DNA of 64,000 nt from an uncultured Eubacteriales bacterium. Lineage in GTDB: Bacteria; Bacillota; Clostridia; Christensenellales; CAG-138. Below are positions 57,485-64,000 of this stretch, in pieces. The position numbers were made by a program, and so were the translations under genes. Position 1 is the first letter of the stretch, and each line of letters opens with the position of its first letter. The DNA lies in contig UREK01000005.1 in NCBI GenBank assembly GCA_900546845.1, forward strand, positions 23,435 through 87,434, written 5' to 3'. Below the pieces are notes generated by a model that searched no databases, was not told the origin of the DNA, and worked only from the letters and a program-made list of their open reading frames with translations.

Positions 57485-58513
57485 TTGGATTGGATCGATA
57501 TGAGAAGCGACACCGTTACTAAGCCGACGATGGAGATGCGCGCGGCGATGGCAAGCGCGGAGGTGGGGGACGACGTCTATCAGGATGACCCGACCACGAA
57601 CCGTCTGGAGGCGCGCGCGGCGGAAGTCCTCGGGTTCGAAGCCGCGCTGTTCATCACCTCTGGAACGATGGGGAACCAGCTTGCTCTGATGTGCAACACC
57701 CGGCGTGGCGACGAGGTGATTGCGGGGGCAGAGTGCCACATCGTCATGCATGAGGTAGGCGCTGCAGCGGTGCTTTCTGGCGCGAACATCCGCCAGATCC
57801 CCTATGAAAATGGCCTGCCCGTTCCGTCACGGATCGAGGCAGCCATTCGTCCGGACGATATTCACGAGCCGCGCACAGCGCTCATCTGCATGGAAAACGC
57901 GCTTGCGAATGGCCGCGTCGTTCCGGCCGAAACCATGAAAAAGATCTTTGAAACCGCACATGCACATGGCATTCCCGTGCATTTAGATGGCGCTCGCATC
58001 TTCAATGCAGCAGCTTCACTCGGCGTTGACGTTAAGGAGTTGACTCGCTATACGGATACATTAACCTGCTGCCTTTCCAAAGGCCTTTGCGCACCGGTCG
58101 GCGCGGTGTTCGCCGGTAGCCGGGAAATGGTTGACCGCGCAAGGCGTTACCGCAAGATGATCGGCGGCGGCATGCGGCAAAATGGAATCCTCGCTGCTGC
58201 CGGCCTGATCGCGCTTGAAAAAATGCCACAGCGCTTGCACGTGGATCATGAGAACGCCAGCTATCTTGCAAGCCTTTTGCAGGAGATCCCCGGTGTTGCG
58301 CTTGATCCTGCGGCGGTGGAAATCAATATGGTTTTCTGCACGATTGACCGGGAGATTCCCTTCTTGGAAGCGCTGCCGGAACGCATGCGGGAGCATGGCG
58401 TGCTGATGGGAGGGTATGAAGGCGGGGAGTTCCGCTTTGTGACGAACCATGGCGTATCGCGCAAAGATGTGGAGCATGTTGCGGCGGCGCTTCGGGCGGT
58501 GCTGGCGGAATAA
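57485..58513 (+). CDS. ltaE: Low-specificity L-threonine aldolase
   Basis: 342 residues, PLP-dependent. MRSDTVTKPTMEMRAAMASA and VGDDVYQDDPTTNRLEA at the N-terminus, HIVMHEVGAAAVLSGANIR, HLDGARIFNAA and the PLP Lys in CCLSKGLCAPVGAVFAGS match threonine aldolases. It cleaves L-threonine to glycine and acetaldehyde. Start TTG 57485 follows AGGAGGAGAACACC; no ATG is in position (ATG 57500 would drop the MDWI start but is possible). Confidence 0.94.
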   Translation: MDWIDMRSDTVTKPTMEMRAAMASAEVGDDVYQDDPTTNRLEARAAEVLGFEAALFITSGTMGNQLALMCNTRRGDEVIAGAECHIVMHEVGAAAVLSGANIRQIPYENGLPVPSRIEAAIRPDDIHEPRTALICMENALANGRVVPAETMKKIFETAHAHGIPVHLDGARIFNAAASLGVDVKELTRYTDTLTCCLSKGLCAPVGAVFAGSREMVDRARRYRKMIGGGMRQNGILAAAGLIALEKMPQRLHVDHENASYLASLLQEIPGVALDPAAVEINMVFCTIDREIPFLEALPERMREHGVLMGGYEGGEFRFVTNHGVSRKDVEHVAAALRAVLAE

Positions 58514-58532
58514 AGTGATAGATATGATGTAC

Positions 58533-58563
58533 AGAAGCGTGGTGTATTATGGCACCACGCTTC
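58533..58563. repeat. Perfect inverted repeat between convergent genes
   Basis: GAAGCGTGGTG (58533-58543) and CACCACGCTTC (58553-58563) form an 11-base hairpin between ltaE and the minus-strand gene at 58585. No T run on either side, so it may be a weak bidirectional terminator. Confidence 0.55.
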
Positions 58564-58584
58564 AGGCTGTCGATAATCAGCCGG

Positions 58585-58968
58585 TTATAGGCTCGTCAGC
58601 AGCTCCATCAACTCCGAAAAGGAACCGCTGCGCCGTTCCACAGCCGTGTGGTGATAAAACGCGCAGGCGTTTTCGCCATCCGCGTATTCTTGCCCCGTTT
58701 CGGACCAAAGTACGATGCGTTTATTGTTCCGGCTTGCGAGTGCAAGGCCAAGTTCAACATGCGTTTCATAGCTGCCGGGCAGAAGCAGCAGGACAAAATC
58801 CGCATCGGTTACGGAAAAGACCTTTTTATATGCCGTTTCGAACAACTCATCATAGCTGGTGCCAGCTGCGGCAGGTGTCGTAATGATATGGCCGTTGCGG
58901 GCCAGCGCTGCGTTGATCTCATCAACCCGCTGGGCATTGGCAGAACCGCCTGCAATGTAAAAGCGCAT
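58585..58968 (-). CDS. Nucleoside 2-deoxyribosyltransferase-like protein
   Basis: 127 residues, start chosen at 58968 because GGGAGGTACGCATT precedes it. MRFYIAGGSANAQRVDEINA, then DADFVLLLLPGSYETHVELGLALAS and RIVLWSE follow the Rossmann-like nucleoside 2-deoxyribosyltransferase pattern, in which the Glu in the ETHVELG stretch is the usual nucleophile region. It may remodel nucleosides or be a related binding protein; many family members are poorly characterised. A hairpin and extended -10 promoter lie upstream. Confidence 0.7.
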   Translation of the reverse strand: MRFYIAGGSANAQRVDEINAALARNGHIITTPAAAGTSYDELFETAYKKVFSVTDADFVLLLLPGSYETHVELGLALASRNNKRIVLWSETGQEYADGENACAFYHHTAVERRSGSFSELMELLTSL

Positions 58969-58987
58969 AATGCGTACCTCCCTGAGT

Positions 58988-59015
58988 AAAGCCGCAATGA
59001 AATTTGCGGCTTTTT
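58988..59015. terminator. Terminator-like hairpin in leader of the deoxyribosyltransferase-like gene
   Basis: AAAGCCGCAA (58988-58997) and TTGCGGCTTT (59004-59013) with TTTTT following on the + strand. In + direction it looks like a terminator, though no + strand gene ends here; in minus direction it is a leader hairpin 20 bases before the start codon. Confidence 0.5.
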
Positions 59016-59032
59016 GACAATATAACACTATT

Positions 59033-59041
59033 ATTATAGCA
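59033..59041 (-). promoter_or_regulatory. Extended -10 promoter
   Basis: On the minus strand TGCTATAAT (59041-59033) is an extended -10 element, 65 bases before the start of the gene at 58585-58968; no clear -35. The remaining stretch 59042-59218 shows nothing recognisable. Confidence 0.5.
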
Positions 59042-59218
59042 AACTTTTGCGGATCGGGAAAGCGGCAGATTTCTCCCGAAGTGACCAAGCAAAAATCCAT
59101 GAGTGAAAAGGAAACTTCTTTTGTCGGGTTCCGTGGACCTCAATGCCTGCATCGGGAGCTAGAATACAGCTAAACCTTAACTGGTTGGATTTTTTCCGGC
59201 CAATTTACTTTTTTGGGG

Positions 59219-59246
59219 TTGACAAAGGAAGTAGGATGTATATAAT
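59219..59246 (+). promoter_or_regulatory. Sigma-A promoter of the metal efflux cassette
   Basis: TTGACA (59219-59224), 16 bases, TATAAT (59241-59246); both hexamers perfect. The TGAA repeats follow immediately downstream. Confidence 0.85.
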
Positions 59247-59252
59247 GATACA

Positions 59253-59280
59253 TGAATAACTGAACAAGTGAAGATATGAA
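59253..59280 (+). repeat. Four TGAA repeats with 8-bp period, possible operator
   Basis: TGAA starts at 59253, 59261, 59269 and 59277, spaced exactly 8 bases, just downstream of the -10 element of the ArsR-family gene. SmtB/ArsR operators usually contain TGAA and inverted TTCA half-sites near the start of transcription; here the copies are direct. Position suggests an operator; sequence logic is unusual. Confidence 0.45.
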
Positions 59281-59311
59281 CGAATATAAAAATAAAAAAG
59301 GAGGGTTTCAG

Positions 59312-59689
59312 ATGTCAAGCGATACTAAGGCCAAAGCAGGCGTGGAAACAACAGCCGAGCTCCCTGCCGTACAGGAGGATGTTGTAAATCGTATGTCGAA
59401 ATGCCAGCCTGCGGATGAATACCTTTATGAGCTTGCGGAACTATTTAAGGTGTTTGGCGATTCTACGCGAATCAAGATCCTGTATGCGCTGTTTGAGAGC
59501 GACCTTTGCGTAGGGGATCTGGCACAGCTTGTCAACATCAGCCAATCCGCAGTCAGCCATCAGCTGAAAATCCTGAAGGACGCAAAACTCGTCAAGTTTC
59601 GGCGGGAAGGAAAGAACATTTTTTATATGTTGGATGATGATCACGTGCGTACCATGCTCAGCATGGGCATGGAGCATGTAGAAGAATAA
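59312..59689 (+). CDS. ArsR/SmtB family metal-sensing repressor
   Basis: 125 residues. The winged helix contains ISQSAVSHQLKILKDAKLVK as recognition region. The C-terminal alpha-5 helix has the complete zinc-sensor pattern D-x-H-x10-H-x2-E: Asp109, His111, His122, Glu125. Cys66 in SDLCVGDL is a lone remnant of the alpha-3 Cys site, so zinc (or cobalt) rather than arsenic is predicted. ATG 59312 follows AAAAAAGGAGGG. It heads an operon with an HMA protein and P1B-ATPase, and should repress them until metal binds. Confidence 0.9.
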   Translation: MSSDTKAKAGVETTAELPAVQEDVVNRMSKCQPADEYLYELAELFKVFGDSTRIKILYALFESDLCVGDLAQLVNISQSAVSHQLKILKDAKLVKFRREGKNIFYMLDDDHVRTMLSMGMEHVEE

Positions 59690-59743
59690 AAGGCCGGCAT
59701 CGAGCCGCAGAACCTGAATTCATAAATGAAAGGGGCATATAAA

Positions 59744-59962
59744 ATGAAGAAAACCTATGGCGTGGAAGTGGATTGTGCGAACTGCGCGGCAAAGATGGAG
59801 GACGCGGTAAAGGCGACGCCAGGTGTGAAAGACGCTTGCCTGAGCTTTATGACGCTGAAGCTGAAGGTAGAGTTCGAGGAAGGCGCAAACGTGGATTCCG
59901 TGATGCAGGAAGCGTTGAAGAACTGCAAAAAGGTGGAAAACGATTGCGAAATCTTCCTGTAA
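59744..59962 (+). CDS. Free-standing heavy-metal-associated (HMA) domain protein
   Basis: 72 residues forming one HMA domain: CxxC metal site in VEVDCANCAAKMEDAVK, then GVKDACLSFMTLKLKVEF. The DCANC form (Asp before the first Cys) is typical of the N-terminal metal-binding domain of Zn/Cd/Pb P1B-ATPases such as ZntA. Here it is a separate gene just before the ATPase, which itself lacks this domain. It probably delivers metal to the pump. Start ATG 59744 after AAAGGGGC. Confidence 0.9.
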   Translation: MKKTYGVEVDCANCAAKMEDAVKATPGVKDACLSFMTLKLKVEFEEGANVDSVMQEALKNCKKVENDCEIFL

Positions 59963-60020
59963 GCTGTATCGTTTTTGCGTTTATACGTTTGTTTTTCTTT
60001 ATAGGTAGGAGGCGGTTTTA

Positions 60021-61898
60021 ATGACGGCGAAACAAAAGCATGTGCTGTATCGGATCATCGCCGCTACGGCGCTCATCGTCACGGTTTCGATCCTCTGCGC
60101 TTCGTTTGAGATGGATCTGTATCTTCAGGCAGCGCTTTACCTTATCCCATATTTCGTGATTGGCTACGATATCCTGAAAAAAGCGGGAAAAGGCATCCTG
60201 AACCGGCAGGTGTTCGATGAAAACTTCCTGATGGCGGTGGCGACAGTCGGCGCAATGCTGCTTGGCGATTTCAAAGAGGGCGTTGCAGTCATGCTGTTTT
60301 ACCAGATTGGGGAGCTGTTCCAAAGCGTTGCTGTTGGAAAAAGCCGCAGGAATATCGCTGCACTCATGGACATTCGGCCCGATTATGCCAATATTGTCAT
60401 AAATGGCAAAATTGAAAAAGTGGACCCAGATGATGTGGAAATCGGCACGGAGATCGTCGTGAATCCAGGAGAAAAGATCCCGATAGATGGCGTGATCACA
60501 GAAGGCAACACGACGCTCAACACGAGCGCGTTGACCGGCGAGAGCGTCCCCAGAGATGCGGAAGCCGGGGACGAGGTCATCAGCGGCTGCATCAACATGT
60601 CCGGCGCGATCCGGGTGCGAACGACGAAGGAATTCGGGGATTCTACCGTTTCGAAGATCCTTGATCTGGTCGAGAATTCCAGCATGAAGAAATCGCATTC
60701 GGAGAACTTCATCACAAGGTTTGCGAAGTATTATACGCCTTCTGTATGCTATGGAGCGTTGGCGCTTGCGATATTCCCGCCGCTTATAAGGCTTTTGATG
60801 GGGAGCGCTCCAAATTGGAGCGGATGGATCAATCAGGCGCTCACTTTCCTCGTGATCAGCTGCCCCTGCGCGCTCGTGATCTCCATTCCGCTGGGCTTTT
60901 TTGCAGGGATCGGCTGCGCATCGCAAAACGGCGTTCTAGTAAAAGGTTCAAACTATCTTGAAGCCCTTGCGGATGCGAAATACATGGTATTCGACAAAAC
61001 GGGAACGCTTACCAAAGGCGTATTCGAGGTGACTGGGCTCTACCCAGAAAACGATTTTTCTAAAGACACGCTGCTCTTTTACGCTGCCTATGCGGAAAGT
61101 GCATCCAACCACCCGATCAGCCTGAGCTTAAAGTACGCCTATGGCGCGGAACTGGAGCTTGGCCGGGTGGATGGGCTCGAAGAGATCGCCGGGCATGGCG
61201 TTTCGGCAGCCGTAGATGGGCACAAGGTGTATGCCGGGAATCAAAAGCTTATGCATAGAGCTGGCATAGAGACGCTGGAGGCGCATAACGAAGGGACAGC
61301 GGTTTACGTATGTGTGGATGGAAAATACGCGGGCTGCATCACGATTTCGGACGTTGTGAAGCCATCCTCCCGGGAAGCGCTCACAGCCCTGAAAAGGCTC
61401 GGTATAAAACGAACTGTAATGCTGACCGGGGATACCAAGAACACCGCAGAAAAGGTCGCACGTGAGATCGGCGTAGATATGGTACGCAGCGAACTCCTGC
61501 CTGCGGACAAGGTGAATGAGGTAGAAGCGCTGCTCGTAGCGAAAGGGCCAAAGGAGAAACTCGCGTTTGTCGGGGACGGCATCAACGATGCACCTGTGCT
61601 TTCCCGTGCGGACATCGGCATTGCAATGGGAGCGCTCGGCTCGGATGCGGCGATTGAGGCAGCAGACATTGTGCTGATGGACGACGATCCGCGCAAGATC
61701 GCGCTTGCGATGAAGATCTCTGCCAAGACGCTGCGGATCGTCCGGCAAAACATCGCTTTCGCGCTGGCGGTCAAGCTGATTTACCTGGTTCTTGGCGCGA
61801 TCGGAAGCGTAAGCATGTGGGAGGCGATCTTCGCCGACGTAGGCGTTATGGTGATCGCCGTGCTCAATGCGATGCGCGCGCTGCGGATCAAAATCTGA
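60021..61898 (+). CDS. Zn/Cd-type heavy metal P1B-ATPase without N-terminal HMA domain
   Basis: 625 residues. Starts directly with transmembrane helices (about 10-28, 32-50), actuator TGES in LTGESVPRDA (about 172-175), membrane metal site CPC at 281-283 (VISCPCALVIS), phosphorylation Asp325 in FDKTGTLTKG, SNHPIS (the HP motif) and hinge VGDGINDAPVLSRADIGIAMG. This is the ZntA/CadA group exporting Zn, Cd or Pb. The metal-binding domain normally at the N-terminus is supplied by the preceding gene. Start after GGTAGGAGGCG. Third gene of the operon. Confidence 0.93.
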   Translation: MTAKQKHVLYRIIAATALIVTVSILCASFEMDLYLQAALYLIPYFVIGYDILKKAGKGILNRQVFDENFLMAVATVGAMLLGDFKEGVAVMLFYQIGELFQSVAVGKSRRNIAALMDIRPDYANIVINGKIEKVDPDDVEIGTEIVVNPGEKIPIDGVITEGNTTLNTSALTGESVPRDAEAGDEVISGCINMSGAIRVRTTKEFGDSTVSKILDLVENSSMKKSHSENFITRFAKYYTPSVCYGALALAIFPPLIRLLMGSAPNWSGWINQALTFLVISCPCALVISIPLGFFAGIGCASQNGVLVKGSNYLEALADAKYMVFDKTGTLTKGVFEVTGLYPENDFSKDTLLFYAAYAESASNHPISLSLKYAYGAELELGRVDGLEEIAGHGVSAAVDGHKVYAGNQKLMHRAGIETLEAHNEGTAVYVCVDGKYAGCITISDVVKPSSREALTALKRLGIKRTVMLTGDTKNTAEKVAREIGVDMVRSELLPADKVNEVEALLVAKGPKEKLAFVGDGINDAPVLSRADIGIAMGALGSDAAIEAADIVLMDDDPRKIALAMKISAKTLRIVRQNIAFALAVKLIYLVLGAIGSVSMWEAIFADVGVMVIAVLNAMRALRIKI

Positions 61899-61903
61899 AC
61901 AGC

Positions 61904-61929
61904 GCCACCAATCATAGCCACCAATCATA
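61904..61929 (+). repeat. Tandem 13-bp repeat after the P1B-ATPase gene
   Basis: GCCACCAATCATA occurs twice back to back (61904-61916, 61917-61929), between the ATPase stop and its terminator. Confidence 0.85.
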
Positions 61930-61939
61930 AAAAATGGTG

Positions 61940-61985
61940 AAGGCCTCCGGGAGCTTGCCGCACTGCTGCTCCGGGGGCCTTTATG
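61940..61985 (+). terminator. Rho-independent terminator of the metal efflux operon
   Basis: AAGGCCTCCGGGAGC (61940-61954) pairs with GCTCCGGGGGCCTT (61968-61981) across a 13-base loop, followed by a short TTTAT. Downstream 61986-62160 has no gene; it is G-rich with small hairpins (CTGCCG-TT-CGGCAG near 62088, CCCGCG-CTTT-TGCGGG near 62107). Confidence 0.8.
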
Positions 61986-62161
61986 TTACGGTTAGGGGAA
62001 AGGGAGGGGAGGAGGGCGCAGAAATTCCCGGTTAAATCAAGTACGGGGCAGGGGCAGGGAAGTCCTCCCCGGAGAGCGCACGGCTGCCGTTCGGCAGTAC
62101 CGCCTCCCGCGCTTTTGCGGGTGGTGAGTAAGTGCGCCTTTAGGCGGGGTATTATGAAATA

Positions 62162-62190
62162 TTGTTATTGCCAGCACCATGTGCTATAAT
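62162..62190 (+). promoter_or_regulatory. Promoter of the flavodoxin/ferredoxin gene
   Basis: TTGTTA (62162-62167), 17 bases, TATAAT (62185-62190) with a TGC extension (62182-62184). Confidence 0.6.
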
Positions 62191-62238
62191 TTGAGATAGT
62201 TCGATAAATCGGGAAAATTGGGAGCTGTGGGGAATATT

Positions 62239-63138
62239 ATGTTAGAAAAAAAGGCGCTGTTCTCTGAGAACAGGCTTACAAATTATGATAAACATATCAT
62301 CTATTGTTTTAGCGGCACGGGAAATAGTTTAAGAACCGCCATGAAGATTGCAGAAGAGATTGGAGGGGCAGAAATTATTTCTGTTCGGTGTGCTCCAGAA
62401 AGTGTCTCCGCCGAGAACGCTGCTGTAATTGGTTTTATATGTCCTGTTTATGAATGGGATATGCCAGGCGCTATGAAAGACTTTGTGAAGATGCTTAAAA
62501 TCAATTCTAATGCCTATGTTTTTATGGTTGCTACATATATTGCGATACATGGGAAATGTTTTGAAACAATGGAGAACTTGTTGTCCGAGAAAGGTGTACA
62601 TCTCCATTATGGGTGTGCTCTGCGTTGTGTTGCAAGTCAATGTACAGCATATTCGCCCTTTCCGCCAGAAAAAATTATGCTTCCCCGTATGGAAAAAGGA
62701 ATTAAAAAAATCAGCAAGGACATTTCCGCAAGAAAAAACAAAGCGTATCCACATATGTCTACCATTACAAGAAGATTATATCCTAAGCTTATGACGCAAT
62801 ATATGGAAGTGGAACACGAATACGACAAAGGTTTTTATACAGATGATAGATGTATAGGATGTGCAACTTGTGCTAAGGTATGCCCCACACAAAACATTGT
62901 CATAGAAGGCAACCGCCCTGTTTGGAATCATCGTTGTCATGGCTGCATGGCTTGTGTGGCTTATTGTCCAACAAAAGCCATTCAATTCAAAACGCCGCAA
63001 GCCTATGAGCAACTTGGAACAATGATCTCCAAAAGGCTTTGTTTGCCAGAAAAGCGTAAACGTTATCACAATCCATTTATCCGAGCAACAGATTTAATGC
63101 AGGATAGACTATATATTAAAACGAAAACGAATAAGTAA
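62239..63138 (+). CDS. EFR1 family flavodoxin-ferredoxin protein
   Basis: 299 residues. N-terminal flavodoxin-like part with the FMN loop YCFSGTGNSLRTAMK and FICPVYEWDMPGAM; C-terminal pair of [4Fe-4S] motifs CIGCATCAKVCP and CHGCMACVAYCP. This is the EFR1 (EFR1 family ferrodoxin) arrangement, an anaerobic electron-transfer protein whose partner is unknown. ATG 62239 follows GTGGGGA; an in-frame TTG at 62218 is less likely. The codon choice is visibly AT-rich (many AAA, TTT, ATT) against the GC-rich neighbours, suggesting recent acquisition. Confidence 0.85.
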   Translation: MLEKKALFSENRLTNYDKHIIYCFSGTGNSLRTAMKIAEEIGGAEIISVRCAPESVSAENAAVIGFICPVYEWDMPGAMKDFVKMLKINSNAYVFMVATYIAIHGKCFETMENLLSEKGVHLHYGCALRCVASQCTAYSPFPPEKIMLPRMEKGIKKISKDISARKNKAYPHMSTITRRLYPKLMTQYMEVEHEYDKGFYTDDRCIGCATCAKVCPTQNIVIEGNRPVWNHRCHGCMACVAYCPTKAIQFKTPQAYEQLGTMISKRLCLPEKRKRYHNPFIRATDLMQDRLYIKTKTNK

Positions 63139-63261
63139 CTTCCGGTTTGTCTGTAAGCAGCCAGAACGCCCGAAAGATCAGGCGCACCTGCGATACATTG
63201 CTGTTTTTGTCCACCTGATTCATTCAGAAAGGAAAAGAGCGAGCCATCAAGACTCACTCTT

Positions 63262-63348
63262 TGGTGCGGGAAACAGGACTTGAACCTGCATGAAGTCGCC
63301 CTCACACGGACCTGAACCGTGCGCGTCTGCCAATTCCGCCATTCCCGC
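63262..63348 (-). tRNA. tRNA-Leu (anticodon CAG)
   Basis: Minus-strand class II tRNA: acceptor GCGGGAA/TTCCCGC, anticodon loop TTCAGGT giving CAG, a long variable arm and T arm CAGG-TTCAAGT-CCTG, 3' CCA encoded. The stems pair cleanly, and it belongs to the host organism rather than to the adjoining E. coli-like sequence. Confidence 0.93.
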
Positions 63349-63354
63349 GAAGAT

Positions 63355-63439
<85 letters not shown>

Positions 63440-63447
63440 GGACTTGA

Positions 63448-63523
<76 letters not shown>

Positions 63524-63884
63524 ATCAAGTAGCGCGCATTCTATGGAGACATGCGAGTTCATGCAACTAAAAAATTGCATAATTTGTTTTATTGGTCACA
63601 TTTTATGCGACACGATGAAGAAACAGCCGAACGGAGGGCAGATTAGCACACTTTTTCAACATCATTGTGCTCAACAATGCGCTCCTGCTAAACCATAATT
63701 CTTTTTATCAGATGGAATATCTGTCACATTGCTTTTCAACGATAGCTTCCTGGCAGAGATTTTTTCTTATTATTCCTCCCCATCTGGTGTTACCCTCCTG
63801 CCCATTAACCCATTCAACAGAACTGTGACGCGCCATGGCAAATATCGCTTTGCCGATAGAGCTATGACCGCCAGAAACATGCTT

Positions 63885-63974
63885 ATGAGTATAAAAGAGC
63901 AAACGTTAATGACGCCTTACCTACAGTTTGACCGCAACCAGTGGGCAGCTCTGCGTGATTCCGTACCTATGACG
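63885..63974 (+). CDS. coaA: 5' fragment of E. coli pantothenate kinase gene
   Basis: Thirty codons beginning [20 protein letters not shown], then [10 protein letters not shown], which is the N-terminus of E. coli CoaA. The frame then runs into adapter sequence, where the native continuation (LSEDE) is replaced. Pantothenate kinase starts coenzyme A synthesis; here the gene is cut and belongs to contaminating DNA, not to the clostridium. Confidence 0.88.
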
Positions 63975-64000
63975 CTGTCTCTTATACACATCTCCGAGCC
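63975..64000 (+). other. Illumina Nextera transposase adapter
   Basis: The last 26 bases begin CTGTCTCTTATACACATCT and continue CCGAGCC, the Nextera mosaic-end plus read-2 adapter. Synthetic sequence left after read trimming. Confidence 0.97.

Noticed and set aside
63708..63902. Minus-strand 64-codon open frame near the end
   Set aside because: Lies in the E. coli-like coaA upstream region and overlaps the real coaA start; no supporting signals.

Overview
The window is a stretch of core chromosome from a GC-rich, endospore-forming clostridium (Firmicutes/Bacillota). The evidence is the sporulation set (spoIIIAE-AH, spoIVB, spo0A, ytfJ/gerW, a probable spoIIM), Gram-positive gene order (nusB-xseAB-ispA-dxs-tlyA-argR-recN-spoIVB-spo0A; scpAB; miaB-ylbF-mutSL-miaA-hfq), a Bacillus-type LexA box, frequent TTG/GTG starts, and an IspH-ribosomal protein S1 fusion known from Clostridia. 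Species cannot be assigned from the sequence alone; a gut-type, Christensenellales-like clostridium is only a guess. Nearly all genes to 55 kb lie on the + strand.

Layout. 0-3.7 kb: spoIIIA operon tail (SpoIIIAF reduced to its membrane anchor) and an Asp23/AmaP envelope-stress cluster. 3.8-13.4 kb: nusB, a TsaD paralogue, exonuclease VII, isoprenoid genes (ispA, dxs), tlyA, nadK, argR, recN. 13.4-18.9 kb: spoIVB, spo0A, a SpoIIM-like protein, deoB and a DacF-like protein that has lost all three catalytic motifs. 19-24 kb: M50 protease, scpAB, DUF2953, ytfJ, an intact dacB/dacF and an rluB-type pseudouridine synthase. 24.3-27.9 kb: four-gene Na+-pumping oxaloacetate decarboxylase operon. 28-35 kb: surE, an RpiR regulator, a phosphatase, a flavoprotein, cmk, plsC and ispH-rpsA, the last with an apparent internal promoter and ribosome-binding site for S1. 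35.6-45.7 kb: ftsK/spoIIIE, rimO, pgsA, cinA, recA (with SOS box), rny, a dipeptidase and a P-loop kinase. 46-55 kb: tRNA-Trp, miaB, ylbF, mutS, mutL, miaA, hfq and a PLP lyase. 55.2-58.9 kb: lexA with a small Cys-rich divergent gene, a Xer-type recombinase, threonine aldolase and a deoxyribosyltransferase-like protein. 59.3-61.9 kb: a zinc/cadmium efflux cassette with an SmtB-type sensor, a free-standing HMA metallochaperone and a P1B-ATPase that lacks that domain. 62.2-63.1 kb: an AT-rich flavodoxin/ferredoxin gene, probably acquired.

The last ~600 bp are not this organism. From inside a tRNA-Tyr gene (about 63381) onward the sequence matches, from memory, the Escherichia coli tyrU-thrU-coaA region, and the final 26 bases are an Illumina Nextera transposase adapter. 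The tRNA-Tyr is a chimera whose acceptor stem does not pair. This is an assembly artefact.

I see no prophage, CRISPR array, IS element or unknown multi-gene defence system. The biologically interesting items are small: the dead DacF paralogue, the minimal SpoIIIAF, the internal expression signals in ispH-rpsA, the duplicated OadG tail, the split zinc exporter with its 8-bp-periodic repeats, and the lexA-linked Cys-rich protein.
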